Positions 53,063 to 63,160 are shown, counted from the stretch's first letter. The stretch is DNA of 64,000 nt from Sphingomonas sp. 28-63-12 (GCA_002281535.1 NCGD01000010.1:27395-91394), one strand, 5' to 3'. Made by a program: numbers and translations. Notes: generated by a model not told the origin, from the sequence alone.

Positions 53063-56000
53063 ATGAACCGGCCGATTTTCTTTGATCCCAGCGGCAATCG
53101 TCGCCGCTGGACGAGCCGGACGCTTGGCCTTGTGCTGGCCGCCATCATCCTGGCAGCGGCGGCGTTCGCCTTCACCCTGGTGCGGGTCCCCGCCCAGGCA
53201 TCGCTGCCGCTGTCGTTCGAACGCGCCCAGCCGGCGCGCCTGCGCACCCAGATTTCGGCGATCCGCCATGGGTTCCGGCGCGCCACCGCTTGGCTGCCGC
53301 GCGCGCGCACGGGCAAGCCCGCAACCCCGCTGACGATCGGTTTCTACGTCCCCTGGGACGAAGACAGCGCCAGCTCGCTCAATGCCCATATCGATGTGCT
53401 CGATTGGGTCGTCCCCGCCACGATCGAGGTGACCGGGCCAGTGCATGCGCTGCACGCAGTGCCTGACGCGCGGCTCGCCCGAATCCTGCAGAGCGCGGCG
53501 CATCATCCCGCCGTGCTGCCGATGGTCCAGAATGCCGATAACGGGGTGTGGGACAGCGCTGGCGCCACTGCCCTGTTTGCAGACCCGGTGGCCCGCGCCC
53601 GGCTGGTCAAGGGCCTCGCCGCGATGGTCGCGCACGATCACAATGCCGGGCTGGTGTTCGATTTCGAAACTTTGCCGGCATCCGCGCTGCCCGGCTATCG
53701 GCAGCTGATCCGTGAAGTCCGCGCCGCGCTGGTACCGCTGCACGCGATTGTCGCGGTGACCGTCCCTGCCGGCGACCCGGACTGGTCGCCCCGCGCCTTT
53801 GGTGCCGTCGCCGATCGCATCATCTTAATGAACTATGATTTTCACTGGCAGGGGGGAGAAAGTGGGCCGATCGCCCCTCAGCCCTGGTTCGTCGATCAAC
53901 TGCGCCAGGCCGTTGGCGCGCTGGGCCGCGATCGCGTGATCGTCGCCGTCGGCAACTATGCCTATGACTGGCACAGCGGCAAAGCCGATGCGATGACGAT
54001 CGAGGAAGCCTGGCTCGCCGCGCATGACAGCAAGGCGAAGATCGTCTTCGACCCAGCCAGCGGCAATGCCGGCTTTGGTTATGAAGATGATGACGGCCAT
54101 CATGATGTCTGGATGCTTGATGCCGCCTCGGGCTGGAACCAGCTGCGTGCGGCCCAGGCGCTGGGCGTGCAGGCGGTGGCGTTGTGGCGACTTGGCAGCG
54201 AGGACCCGGGAATCTGGGCAGCCCTGGCGCATTTTCGCGTCGGCCAGCGCCCCGATCTGACGCAGCTCCACCAGGCGTCGAATGTCGATGTCGAGGGCAA
54301 TGGTGAGATTCTGCGGATCACCGCCACCCCGCAATCGGGCAGCCGGACGGTCACCTTCGACAAGCAGGGGCTGGTGCGCGGCGAAGTCTATCACCAGCTG
54401 CCGACGCCTTATGTCGTCAACCGAACCGGCGCGCGCGACAAGATGATCGCGTTGACCTTTGACGACGGCCCCGACCCGGACTGGACGCCACCAATCCTGG
54501 CCATACTGAAACGGCTCCACGTGCCTGGCACCTTTTTCGTGATCGGCGAAAATGCGCTCGGCAATCCCGGATTGCTGATGCAGATGGCGCAGAACGGCAA
54601 TGAAATCGGCAACCACACCTATACCCACCCCAATCTCGCTCTCGATTCGGCGACCGGCACCAAGATCGAGCTCAACGCCACCCAGCGGCTGATCGAGGCC
54701 TATACCGGCGCGTCGACCCGGCTGTTCCGCGCGCCCTATTTCGGCGATGCCGAGCCGACCACCGCCGATGAAATCGATCCGGCGCTGATCGCCCAGCGGC
54801 GGGGCTATACCGTGGTTGGCCTGCATGCCGATCCTGGCGACTGGCGGCGGCCCGGCGTCGATGCGATCGTCAATCGCACCATCAATGCCGTTGAAAATGG
54901 CGACGCCGAGCGCTCCGCCAATATCGTCCTGCTCCATGACGGCGGTGGCGATCGCGCCCAGACCGTAGCGGCGCTGCCTCGAATCATCGCCGAGCTGCGC
55001 GCCCGTGGCTATCGCTTCGTGCCCGTCTCGACGCTTGCCGGCCTGTCGCGCGCGGCGGTGATGCCGCCGGTCACCGGCAGCGACCTCGTCGCCGTGCGGG
55101 TCGATGTCGGCATTTTCCTGGTGCTTGCCGCGATTGGCTGGCTGCTCAAATGGCTGTTCTTCCTGGCAATTGGCCTCGGCATTGCCCGCGCGATCCTGAT
55201 CGCCGCGCTGGCGCTTGCCGATCGCCGCGGCGCGCCACCGGAGCAGGGCGATGTGCCGCTGACCGTTTCGGTGGTGATCCCGGCCTATAACGAAGCGCGG
55301 GTGATAGAGGATTCGGTCCGCCGCGTGCTCGCCAGCGACTATCCCGGCATCGAGTTGATCGTTGCCGACGATGGATCGAGCGACGCGACCAGCGCGATTG
55401 TCACAGCGGCCTTTGGCGATGATCCACGCGTCACGCTGCTGACGCTGGTCAATGGCGGCAAGGCCACCGCCCTCAACCGCGCGCTGGCCGAGGCGAGGGG
55501 CGAGATCATCATTGCGCTCGACGCCGATACCCAGTTCGAGCCCGAGACGATCAGCCGCCTGGCGCGCTGGTTCGTCGATCCTGCGATCGGCGCGGTGGCA
55601 GGCAATGCGAAGGTCGGCAACCGCGTCAATCTCGTCACGCGCTGGCAGGCGATCGAATATGTCACCGCCCAGAATCTCGAACGTCGGGCACTGGCGCGGT
55701 TCGATGCGATGACGGTGGTGCCCGGCGCGGTCGGCGCCTGGCGGCGGACGGCGCTCGACGATGTCGGCGGCTATCCCGAAGATACGCTGGCCGAGGATCA
55801 GGACCTGACCATCGCCATCCAGCGCGCCGGCTGGCGCATCGAATATGATACCGATGCGATCGCCTGGACCGAAGCGCCGCAGACCTTCTCCGCGCTCGCC
55901 CGGCAGCGCTATCGCTGGGCATTCGGCACGCTGCAATGCCTGTGGAAGCACCGTGCCGTCATCCGCCGCCGCACGCCGGCGGGGCTGGCCCTGGTCGGCA

Positions 56001-56389
56001 TGCCACAGGCTTGGTTGTTCCAGATCTTCTTCGCGGCGATCTCGCCGGTAATCGATCTGGCGCTGGTAACATCGATCGTCGCCACCATCGTCCGCGTTAT
56101 CCAGCACGGCTACGCCCAGACCCAGACAGATCTGATCCGCATGGCGCTCTATTGGATCGGTTTTGTCACGATCGATCTGATCTGCGGCTGGATCGCCTAT
56201 CGACTCGACACGCGCGAGCGGCGTTATCCTGGGCTGTTGCTGATTGCCCAGCGCTTCATCTACCGGCAGATCATGTATTGGGTGGTGCTGCGCGCAATCA
56301 GCTCGGCGCTGGGTGGCTGGTTCGTGGGCTGGGGCAAACTCGAACGGACCGGCACGGTCAATCAAGCCGGACCTACCCCGGTGGCCTAG
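53063..56389 (+). CDS. GH18-like / NodB deacetylase / GT2 glycosyltransferase fusion
   Basis: A 1108-residue three-part envelope protein. An N-terminal membrane helix (about 20-40) leads to a GH18-like domain (about 88-395) with VFDFE (residues 198-202; GH18 DxxDxE-like). A polysaccharide-deacetylase (NodB) domain follows with TFDDGPD (465-471) and HTYTH (518-522). After hydrophobic segments near 683-718, a family 2 glycosyltransferase carries DDGSSD (769-774), DAD (820-822), EDQDL (911-915) and QRYRW (948-952). C-terminal transmembrane helices (about 980-1010, 1030-1055) complete it. It probably makes and trims a beta-linked N-acetylglucosamine-type exopolysaccharide; that is inference. Confidence 0.9.
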   Translation: MNRPIFFDPSGNRRRWTSRTLGLVLAAIILAAAAFAFTLVRVPAQASLPLSFERAQPARLRTQISAIRHGFRRATAWLPRARTGKPATPLTIGFYVPWDEDSASSLNAHIDVLDWVVPATIEVTGPVHALHAVPDARLARILQSAAHHPAVLPMVQNADNGVWDSAGATALFADPVARARLVKGLAAMVAHDHNAGLVFDFETLPASALPGYRQLIREVRAALVPLHAIVAVTVPAGDPDWSPRAFGAVADRIILMNYDFHWQGGESGPIAPQPWFVDQLRQAVGALGRDRVIVAVGNYAYDWHSGKADAMTIEEAWLAAHDSKAKIVFDPASGNAGFGYEDDDGHHDVWMLDAASGWNQLRAAQALGVQAVALWRLGSEDPGIWAALAHFRVGQRPDLTQLHQASNVDVEGNGEILRITATPQSGSRTVTFDKQGLVRGEVYHQLPTPYVVNRTGARDKMIALTFDDGPDPDWTPPILAILKRLHVPGTFFVIGENALGNPGLLMQMAQNGNEIGNHTYTHPNLALDSATGTKIELNATQRLIEAYTGASTRLFRAPYFGDAEPTTADEIDPALIAQRRGYTVVGLHADPGDWRRPGVDAIVNRTINAVENGDAERSANIVLLHDGGGDRAQTVAALPRIIAELRARGYRFVPVSTLAGLSRAAVMPPVTGSDLVAVRVDVGIFLVLAAIGWLLKWLFFLAIGLGIARAILIAALALADRRGAPPEQGDVPLTVSVVIPAYNEARVIEDSVRRVLASDYPGIELIVADDGSSDATSAIVTAAFGDDPRVTLLTLVNGGKATALNRALAEARGEIIIALDADTQFEPETISRLARWFVDPAIGAVAGNAKVGNRVNLVTRWQAIEYVTAQNLERRALARFDAMTVVPGAVGAWRRTALDDVGGYPEDTLAEDQDLTIAIQRAGWRIEYDTDAIAWTEAPQTFSALARQRYRWAFGTLQCLWKHRAVIRRRTPAGLALVGMPQAWLFQIFFAAISPVIDLALVTSIVATIVRVIQHGYAQTQTDLIRMALYWIGFVTIDLICGWIAYRLDTRERRYPGLLLIAQRFIYRQIMYWVVLRAISSALGGWFVGWGKLERTGTVNQAGPTPVA

Positions 56390-56404
56390 TGCCGAGGCGC
56401 CGGA

Positions 56405-57688
56405 TCAACCGTCGCTCACGCGCTCGATATCGGCGCCGACGGCCGACAGCTTTTCCTCCAGCCGCTCATAGCCGCGATCAAGATGATAGACGCGCTGGAC
56501 CTGGGTTTCGCCTTCGGCGGCAAGGCCGGCCAGGATCAGGCTCATCGAGGCGCGCAGATCAGTGGCCATCACCGGCGCGCCGATCAGCTTGTCGACCCCG
56601 CGCACCACGGCGGTGCGGCCGCGGACCTGGATATCCGCGCCCATCCGGGCAAGCTCAGGGACGTGCATGTAGCGGTTTTCGAAGATCGTCTCGGTCAGCA
56701 CACTGGCACCGTCGGCCATGCAGAGCATCGCCATGAACTGTGCCTGCATGTCGGTGGCAAAGCCCGGGAATGGGGCGGTCGACAGTGTCAATGGAGCCAG
56801 GCCGTTGCTGGCCGTCACCCGGATGAAATCCGGGTACTCTTCCACCGTCACGCCCGCCTCGATCAGCGCAGCGGTCGTAGCGCGCATGTCAGCAACCGTG
56901 ACGCCGACTAGATCGAGCGACCCGCCGGTGATCGCCGCGGCACAGGCATAGCTGCCCGCCTCGATCCGATCGGGCATCACGCGGTAGGTGGCGCCATGCA
57001 GCCGGTCGCGGCCCTCAATCTCGATTGTCTCGGTGCCGATGCCGGCAATCGATGCACCCATCGCGACCAGGCAAGTGCACAGATCGACGATTTCGGGCTC
57101 GCGCGCGGCATTTTCGATCACCGATGGCCCCTTGGCGAGAACGGCGGCCATCACCGCATTCTCGGTCGCGCCGACCGAAACGATCGGGAAGCTGACGCGT
57201 CCGCCCGCCAATCGTCCGCCCGGCGCGCTCGCCTTGACATAGCCCGCCGCCAGCTCGATTTCGGCGCCGAGCGCCTCCATCGCCTTCAAGTGAAGATCGA
57301 TCGGGCGATTACCGATCGCGCAGCCGCCCGGCAGCGACACCGTCGCCTCGCCGGCGCGGCCGACCAGCGGGCCGAGCACCAGGATCGAGGCGCGCATCTT
57401 GCGGACGATATCATAGGGCGCGACCGTCGAGGTCAGCCGCCCGGCCTTGAGCGTCATCACCCGGCCGAAATCATCGGGGCGCGATCCCTCGATCATGGTC
57501 GATACGCCGAGCTGGTTGAGCAAATGGCCAAAGCCATCGACATCGGCGAGCCGAGGCAGATTGCGCAGGGTAAGCGGCTCTTCGGTCAAAAGCGCGCACG
57601 GCATCAGCGTCAGCGCGGCGTTCTTGGCACCCGAAATGGGAAGTCGGCCTGACAGGCGATTGCCGCCGCGAATAAGAATTCTGTCCAT
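56405..57688 (-). CDS. murA: UDP-N-acetylglucosamine 1-carboxyvinyltransferase
   Basis: A 427-residue Mur[21 protein letters not shown] with the conserved [10 protein letters not shown], the catalytic Cys in [12 protein letters not shown] (C123, equivalent to C115 in E. coli), and MTDLRAS-like C-terminal core ([19 protein letters not shown]). It transfers enolpyruvyl to UDP-GlcNAc, the first committed step of peptidoglycan synthesis, and is the fosfomycin target. Cys indicates fosfomycin sensitivity is possible. The gene is convergent with the GT2 fusion, 15 bases apart. Confidence 0.96.
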   Translation of the reverse strand: MDRILIRGGNRLSGRLPISGAKNAALTLMPCALLTEEPLTLRNLPRLADVDGFGHLLNQLGVSTMIEGSRPDDFGRVMTLKAGRLTSTVAPYDIVRKMRASILVLGPLVGRAGEATVSLPGGCAIGNRPIDLHLKAMEALGAEIELAAGYVKASAPGGRLAGGRVSFPIVSVGATENAVMAAVLAKGPSVIENAAREPEIVDLCTCLVAMGASIAGIGTETIEIEGRDRLHGATYRVMPDRIEAGSYACAAAITGGSLDLVGVTVADMRATTAALIEAGVTVEEYPDFIRVTASNGLAPLTLSTAPFPGFATDMQAQFMAMLCMADGASVLTETIFENRYMHVPELARMGADIQVRGRTAVVRGVDKLIGAPVMATDLRASMSLILAGLAAEGETQVQRVYHLDRGYERLEEKLSAVGADIERVSDG

Positions 57689-57776
57689 TGGCGAGCTTCT
57701 ATCGTGTCGGTGATGGCACGCAAGGGGGCCGGCGCAATCGTCATTGAACGCGGATCAACGCCATAGCCCGGCTGGA

Positions 57777-58136
57777 TCAGGCCTTTTCAAGCGTGCACTG
57801 CAGCGGATGCTGATGCTGGCGGGCAAAATCCATCACCTGGCTCACCTTGGTTTCGGCGACCTCATAGCTAAATACGCCGCATACGCCGACGCCCTTTTGA
57901 TGCACGTGGAGCATCACCCGGGTCGCTTCTTCGATGCTCATCCGGAAGAAGCGCTGCAGGCACAGCACGACAAATTCCATCGGGGTGTAATCATCGTTGA
58001 GCATCAAGACGCGATAGGGCGTCGGCTGTTTGGTCCGGGTACGGGTGCGAGTCGCGACGCCGAGGCCAGTGCCCTCGTCGTCATCGCCGGGCGGTCGTTG
58101 CGCCATAGCGTGCGGAATGTGAAAGCCGATGGTCAT
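57777..58136 (-). CDS. clpS: ClpS, adaptor of ClpAP for N-degron substrates
   Basis: A 119-residue ClpS with the core [45 protein letters not shown], which binds N-terminal destabilising residues and delivers substrates to ClpA. A longer N-terminal frame (to 58181) and a shorter start (58106) are also open; ATG at 58136 is chosen although no good ribosome-binding site is visible for any. clpA is not in the window. Located between murA and phasin. Confidence 0.88.
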   Translation of the reverse strand: MTIGFHIPHAMAQRPPGDDDEGTGLGVATRTRTRTKQPTPYRVLMLNDDYTPMEFVVLCLQRFFRMSIEEATRVMLHVHQKGVGVCGVFSYEVAETKVSQVMDFARQHQHPLQCTLEKA

Positions 58137-58216
58137 GTGTCGTGAAAATATGGCACCTGCCGGGTCAAGGGCAAGGGGCAAGCGACGCCTAATCCACCTT
58201 TAGATGCGAATTCATG

Positions 58217-58257
58217 CGCAAAAGGGCGACCGCATTGCTGCGGCCGCCCCTTTTGGC
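58217..58257 (-). terminator. Intrinsic terminator after phasin
   Basis: AAAAGGGCG-A-CCGCA and TGCGG-C-CGCCCCTTTT form a strong stem with a TTGC loop, with A/T-rich flanks giving a T-run on the minus strand, just after the phasin stop at 58288. It may serve on both strands. Confidence 0.75.
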
Positions 58258-58287
58258 GTATCAATCGGCGCGGAAACGCCGGATCGA

Positions 58288-59142
58288 TCAGGCCGTGATT
58301 TTGATCTTCTCGGCGGCAACGGCAACCCGGTTCGAGATCGGCTGGGCGATCTCACCGGCGAGCTTCAGCAGCGCTTCGGTGTTCTTCGACGATTCGGCGA
58401 CCATCGAGTCAAACGAGGTGCGGACATAATCGCTGTGGAGCTTCATGAACTCCGTCGGCGACTTGACCGATGCCATGCTCTTGACGATCGCGGTCATGCC
58501 TTCGAACGACTTGCGAGTATATTCAGCGGCTTCCTGGCCCATCGATTCGATGCCCTTGGCAGCGATCTTCGACGATTCGACGATTGCTTCAACATTGCCC
58601 TTGTTGAAGTCGTTCATGTCGGCAAACATGCCCTGGGTCTTTTCGAGCGCAGCCTTGGCGCGATCGTTCATCTCGACGAACATGGTCTGGGCCTTTTCGG
58701 CGGTCTTCTTGACGGTGCTTTCCATGGTAACATTTTCCTTTTTGACGAGGGGAGCCGCCGGCGCGCGTGCGGCGATCGGCGGTGCTTGGGTTTTGGCTTC
58801 GGTCTTCACGGCCGCCTTGACGGTGGCGGCTTTGGCGGGCGCGGGCATGACAGGCGCCGGCTTCTTCACTGGGGCTGCCGCAGCGGCGACAGGTGGTTGG
58901 GCCACCGGGGTGGCCGGCACGGGTTTGGCCGCAACCGGTGTTGCCGGCACGATGGCCGGCGCCGGCGTGGCACCGGCGGTAACAGCGACGGCGGGCGCAG
59001 CGGCTGGCATGGGGGCGGCAATTTTCGTGGCGGCAGTGGCGACGGGTGCTACCACCTTTTCAAGCGACACCGGCTTGGCAAGTTTAGCCGACGCGTTTAC
59101 CGGGTTGGTCTTGGCACTATCCTTGGTATCGTTGTCGGCCAT
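58288..59142 (-). CDS. Phasin with Ala/Pro-rich N-terminal extension
   Basis: A 284-residue PHA-granule protein. The C-terminal part from about residue 140 (MESTVKKTAEKAQTMFVEMN then AKAALEKTQGMFADMNDFNKG) is a typical phasin domain of about 145 residues, amphipathic helices that coat PHA granules. Before it lies about 140 residues of Ala/Pro/Val/Lys low-complexity sequence, absent from short phasins. An internal ATG at 58725 has AAGGA 10 bases upstream, so a short phasin may also be made. The promoter region has TGC-rich repeats. Upstream neighbour on the same strand is phaC. Confidence 0.85.
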   Translation of the reverse strand: MADNDTKDSAKTNPVNASAKLAKPVSLEKVVAPVATAATKIAAPMPAAAPAVAVTAGATPAPAIVPATPVAAKPVPATPVAQPPVAAAAAPVKKPAPVMPAPAKAATVKAAVKTEAKTQAPPIAARAPAAPLVKKENVTMESTVKKTAEKAQTMFVEMNDRAKAALEKTQGMFADMNDFNKGNVEAIVESSKIAAKGIESMGQEAAEYTRKSFEGMTAIVKSMASVKSPTEFMKLHSDYVRTSFDSMVAESSKNTEALLKLAGEIAQPISNRVAVAAEKIKITA

Positions 59143-59165
59143 CGGGGCCTCCTGCTATCGTTTGC

Positions 59166-59225
59166 TGCACTGCAATATATGCGGAACAGGCGCGTGATGC
59201 AAGAGTTTTTTGTGCACTGCAACAT
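59166..59225. promoter_or_regulatory. Repeated TGC-rich element, possible PhaR operator
   Basis: TGCACTGCAATAT (59166-59178) and TGCACTGCAACAT (59213-59225) are near-identical direct repeats 47 bp apart in the gap between phaC and phasin. The first lies in CTGCACTGCAA, close to the CTGC-N3-GCAG element reported for alphaproteobacterial PhaR. Repression by PhaR of phasin transcription would fit. Confidence 0.5.
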
Positions 59226-59265
59226 TGTCGACCTAATCAGTCCGATAACGTTGTAATTTCATCAT

Positions 59266-61023
59266 TTATTTTGAAGCGACATAGTCTCCCGGCGCGTCGC
59301 ACAGCGATTTCAAGGCGCCCTTGCCGGGAATGCGTGGGCCTTTTGCTGCGACTAATGCTGCGTCCTGCGCCCTGATCCACACGATCCAGTCGGGCCACCA
59401 GCTGCCCTTGGTCTCGGTTGCGCCGCCGACGAAATCGGCAAGCGATTCACCCAGCATCGGGTTTGTCCAATATTGATATTTGCCTGCCGCTGGCGGGTTG
59501 ACCACGCCGGCAATATGGCCAGATCCCGCTAGGACGAACCGCATCGTCCCCCGAAGCTGTCGGGTCAATTGCCAGACGCTTTCGGCCGGTGCGATGTGAT
59601 CCTCTCGCCCGGCCTGGATATAGCTGGGCGTCTTCACAATGGTCAGATCGATCGGCGTGCCTGAGATTGATAGTGCGCCGGGCTTGACCAACAAATTGTC
59701 ACGATACAGGTCACGCAAATAGCTCAGATGCCATTTGGTCGGCAGGTTGGTGGTGTCGCCATTCCAGTGCAGCAGGTCGAATGGCGCATAATCCTGGCCG
59801 AGCAGATAATTATTGGTGACATAGTTCCAGATGAGATCACGCCCGCGCAGCAGGTTGAAGGTCGCGGCCATATATCGCCCGTCGAGAAAACCGTCGGGCG
59901 AGAGCTGTTCGATCAGCTTCATCTGGTCGTCTTCGACAAAATGCAGCAGCTCGCCAGCCTGGGCGAAATCGACCTGAGCGGTAAAAAAGGTCGCCGATTT
60001 GACCTTGTCGGCCTGCCCGCGCGCCGTCAGCACCGCCAGCGTCGCGGCCAGGGTGGTGCCGGCGACACAATAGCCGATTGCGTGCACCGATTCGACACCC
60101 AGCAACGCCCGAACGGTATCGATGGCGTCGATCTGGCCTTGTTCGACATAATCATCCCACACCACGTCCTTCATCGTGGCATCAGCCGATTTCCACGAGA
60201 CGACGAAGACGGTAAGCCCCTGATCGACCGCCCATTTGATGAAGCTTTTTTCGGGGGTGAGATCGAGAATGTAGAAGCGATTGATCCAGGGCGGAAAGAT
60301 GACCAGCGGCACCGCCAGCACGTCTGGCGTCGTCGGGGTATATTGGATCAGCTCGTACAGCGGCGTGCGCTTCACGACTTTGCCGGGGGTCATCGCCAGG
60401 TTGCGGCCGACAGCAAAGGCATCGGGATCGGTATGAGTAAGTTGCCCCTTGCCGATATCGGCCATCATGTGCTGCAGCCCGTGCAGGAGATTTTCGCCGC
60501 CCGTTTCCAGTGTTTTTTCCAGCACGAGCGGGTTGGTGGCGGGAAAATTGCTTGGGCTCATCGCATCGACAAAGCCGCGCGTTGCAAATCGCAGCTGCTC
60601 GCGCTGATGGGGATCCACCCCTTCGATGGCGTCGACGCCGCGCAGCAAATGGTCCGATACCAGCAAATAGCTTTGGCGAATCCAGTCGAACACCGGATTT
60701 TCCCGCCACTGCGGCGCCTTGAAGCGCTTGTCGCGGGCCTGTTCGGGGGTTTCCTCAGTCGGATCGGCAAGCGCGGGCGCCAGAAAATGCTGCCACAACT
60801 TCATGCTGTCCGTCCAAAAATCCCGCGCGCGCTCCATCGTGCGGTGATCCGTGAAACCGGGAATGATCGGCAGGGCCGGCGTATCCTGCATGGTCTGCAG
60901 CCCCGCCTCGAGCACCATTTGCTGGGCGCGGCCCATTACCCAAGTCCAGTGCTGCATATCCTCAAGGCTGGGGATCGTCAGCGCGGGGATCGGCGAGGTC
61001 TCGGTCGGTTCGGGCTCGCTCAT
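59266..61023 (-). CDS. phaC: Class I polyhydroxyalkanoate synthase
   Basis: A 585-residue PHA synthase. The catalytic Cys is in the lipase-like box IGYCVAGTTLA (C319), with the acid in GREDHIAPAESV and the His in GSGHIAGVVNPP; PTKWHLSYLRDLYRDN and FPPWINRFYILDLTPEKSF are class I signatures. It polymerises (R)-3-hydroxyacyl-CoA. ATG at 61023 has GAGGA 5 bases upstream. The usual partner phaA is not here; phaB is 17 kb away. It is followed by phasin on the same strand. Confidence 0.95.
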   Translation of the reverse strand: MSEPEPTETSPIPALTIPSLEDMQHWTWVMGRAQQMVLEAGLQTMQDTPALPIIPGFTDHRTMERARDFWTDSMKLWQHFLAPALADPTEETPEQARDKRFKAPQWRENPVFDWIRQSYLLVSDHLLRGVDAIEGVDPHQREQLRFATRGFVDAMSPSNFPATNPLVLEKTLETGGENLLHGLQHMMADIGKGQLTHTDPDAFAVGRNLAMTPGKVVKRTPLYELIQYTPTTPDVLAVPLVIFPPWINRFYILDLTPEKSFIKWAVDQGLTVFVVSWKSADATMKDVVWDDYVEQGQIDAIDTVRALLGVESVHAIGYCVAGTTLAATLAVLTARGQADKVKSATFFTAQVDFAQAGELLHFVEDDQMKLIEQLSPDGFLDGRYMAATFNLLRGRDLIWNYVTNNYLLGQDYAPFDLLHWNGDTTNLPTKWHLSYLRDLYRDNLLVKPGALSISGTPIDLTIVKTPSYIQAGREDHIAPAESVWQLTRQLRGTMRFVLAGSGHIAGVVNPPAAGKYQYWTNPMLGESLADFVGGATETKGSWWPDWIVWIRAQDAALVAAKGPRIPGKGALKSLCDAPGDYVASK

Positions 61024-61146
61024 GAAATCCTCGATTCTTGTTATTTCACGCAGCCTACCGCAACCATCGACCGCCGTCATTCACCCAGCACAACAAATCG
61101 CGTATGACCCGGCTGAACCGGCCCAGCCGAACGATGGAAAGCGACA

Positions 61147-62355
61147 ATGTCAGACGAATTCTACCGCATCAAACGCCTGCCCCCCTATGTCATCGCCGAA
61201 GTCAACGCGATGCGGGCGCAGGCGCGCGCGGGCGGCGAGGATATTATCGACCTGGGCATGGGCAATCCCGATCTGCCGCCGCCCGATCATGTCATCGACA
61301 AATTATGCGAGGTCGCGCGCAAGCCCGATGCGCATGGCTATTCCGCCTCGCGCGGCATTCCGGGGCTGCGCAAGGCCCAGGCCAATTATTATGCGCGGCG
61401 ATTCGGGGTCGAGGTCGACGCCGACAGCGAAGTCGTCGTGACGATGGGATCGAAAGAAGGGCTGGCCAGCCTGGCCACCGCGATCACCGCGCCCGGCGAT
61501 GTCGTGCTCGCCCCCAATCCGAGCTATCCGATCCATACGTTCGGCTTCATCATTGCCGGCGCGACGATCCGTGCGGTGCCGACCACCCCTGACGAGCGTT
61601 ATTGGGAAGCGCTTGAGCGGGCGATGAACTTCACCGTTCCGCGCCCCTCGATCCTGGTCGTCAATTATCCATCCAACCCCACTGCCGAGACGGTCGATCT
61701 CGCCTTTTACGAACGGCTGGTCGCCTGGGCGCGTGACAACAAGGTCTGGGTGATCTCCGATCTTGCCTATTCCGAGCTGTATTTCGACGGCAAGCCCACC
61801 ACCTCGATCCTGCAGGTCAAAGGGGCGAAGGACGTCGCGGTCGAATTCACCAGCCTGAGCAAGACCTATTCGATGGCCGGCTGGCGGATCGGCTTTGCGG
61901 TGGGCAACAAGCAGCTGATCGCGGCGATGACGCGGGTCAAATCCTATCTGGATTATGGCGCCTTCACCCCGATCCAGGCAGCCGCGTGCGCGGCGCTCAA
62001 CGGCCCGCAGGACATCGTCGAGCGGAACCGCCAGCTTTACCACAAGCGCCGCGACGTGCTGGTCGAAAGTTTCGGTCGCGCGGGCTGGGAAATCCCCGCC
62101 CCTGCCGCATCGATGTTCGCCTGGGCCCCGCTGCCCCCGGCACTCGCGCATTTAGGTAGCCTTGAGTTCAGCAAACAATTGCTGACATGCGCGCAGGTCG
62201 CGGTTGCGCCAGGGGTGGGCTATGGCGAAAACGGTGAGGGCTTTGTGCGGATAGCGATGGTCGAAAACGAACAACGGCTGCGCCAGGCCGCCCGCAACGT
62301 CAAAAAATATCTCCAGTCAATGGGCGTCAACACGCCCGCCCGGGATTCGGCTTGA
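61147..62355 (+). CDS. PLP-dependent aminotransferase (AlaC/LL-DAP type)
   Basis: A 402-residue class I/II aminotransferase. IKRLPPYVIAEVNAMRAQAR at the start is typical of the AlaC (alanine transaminase) or LL-diaminopimelate aminotransferase-like group, followed by DLGMGNPDLPPPDHV, NYPSNPTAE, and the PLP-Lys in SLSKTYSMAGWRIG. Alternatives within that group cannot be separated. It is divergent from phaC across a 123-bp gap. Confidence 0.9.
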   Translation: MSDEFYRIKRLPPYVIAEVNAMRAQARAGGEDIIDLGMGNPDLPPPDHVIDKLCEVARKPDAHGYSASRGIPGLRKAQANYYARRFGVEVDADSEVVVTMGSKEGLASLATAITAPGDVVLAPNPSYPIHTFGFIIAGATIRAVPTTPDERYWEALERAMNFTVPRPSILVVNYPSNPTAETVDLAFYERLVAWARDNKVWVISDLAYSELYFDGKPTTSILQVKGAKDVAVEFTSLSKTYSMAGWRIGFAVGNKQLIAAMTRVKSYLDYGAFTPIQAAACAALNGPQDIVERNRQLYHKRRDVLVESFGRAGWEIPAPAASMFAWAPLPPALAHLGSLEFSKQLLTCAQVAVAPGVGYGENGEGFVRIAMVENEQRLRQAARNVKKYLQSMGVNTPARDSA

Positions 62356-62386
62356 CCGATCACCGTCGCCTGCCGCGACACGTCGC

Positions 62387-63160
62387 GTGATTCATCCGCT
62401 CTATTCGCTCGCAGGCGTGCTGGTCGGGCTGCTTGTCGGGCTGACCGGCGTCGGCGGCGGATCGCTGATGACACCGCTGCTGGTGCTGGTGTTCGGCTTT
62501 CACCCGGCCACCGCGGTCGGCACCGATCTGCTCTATGCCTCGGCGACCAAGACGGCGGGAACGCTGGTGCATGGCCGCTATGGCACGGTCGACTGGCGAA
62601 TCGTCCGGCGGTTGGCGACGGGGAGCCTGCCGGCCGCCGTGCTGATGTTGACAGTGCTCGCGCTGGGCGATTGGCAGGCCGATGCGATGGGCAAGGTCAT
62701 CTCCGGCATCCTCGGCGCGGCACTGATCCTCACCGCGATCTCGGTATTCTTTCGCCAGACCATCGTCGCCCGGCTGACGCCGCTGTTTGTCGGCGAGGAT
62801 GACGCCCATATCGGCCGGATGACAATCATCCTGGGGGCAATTCTTGGCGCTTTGGTGTCGCTAACCTCGGTCGGTGCGGGCGCGCTGGGGATGACTGCGC
62901 TGCTGGTGCTTTACCCCAAAATACCCGTGGCGCGGCTGGTTGGCTCGGATATCGCGCATGCGGTGCCGCTCACCTTGATCGCCGGCATCGGCCATCTGAC
63001 GATGGGCTCGGTCGATCTTTGGCTGCTGGCGTCGCTGCTGCTCGGCTCGATCCCCGGGATCATCGTCGGCAGCCTGGTGGCGACCCGGGTTTCCGAACGC
63101 GTGCTGGTGCCTGTCCTGGCGGTCACGCTGGCGCTGGTCGGCATCAAATTGCTCGTCTGA
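62387..63160 (+). CDS. TauE/SafE-family membrane permease
   Basis: A 257-residue membrane protein with about eight hydrophobic segments and the family repeat motif GLTGVGGGSLMTPLL near the N-terminus and VSLTSVGAGALGMTALL in the middle. TauE/SafE proteins move sulfonates, sulfite or other small anions. The GTG start at 62387 lacks a clear ribosome-binding site. It follows the aminotransferase by 31 bases and may be co-transcribed. Confidence 0.88.
   Translation: MIHPLYSLAGVLVGLLVGLTGVGGGSLMTPLLVLVFGFHPATAVGTDLLYASATKTAGTLVHGRYGTVDWRIVRRLATGSLPAAVLMLTVLALGDWQADAMGKVISGILGAALILTAISVFFRQTIVARLTPLFVGEDDAHIGRMTIILGAILGALVSLTSVGAGALGMTALLVLYPKIPVARLVGSDIAHAVPLTLIAGIGHLTMGSVDLWLLASLLLGSIPGIIVGSLVATRVSERVLVPVLAVTLALVGIKLLV

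Noticed and set aside
53825-56365. 846-residue minus-strand frame
   Set aside because: It is the antisense of the NodB/GT2 region of a gene with complete catalytic motifs; such long antisense frames are common at high G+C.
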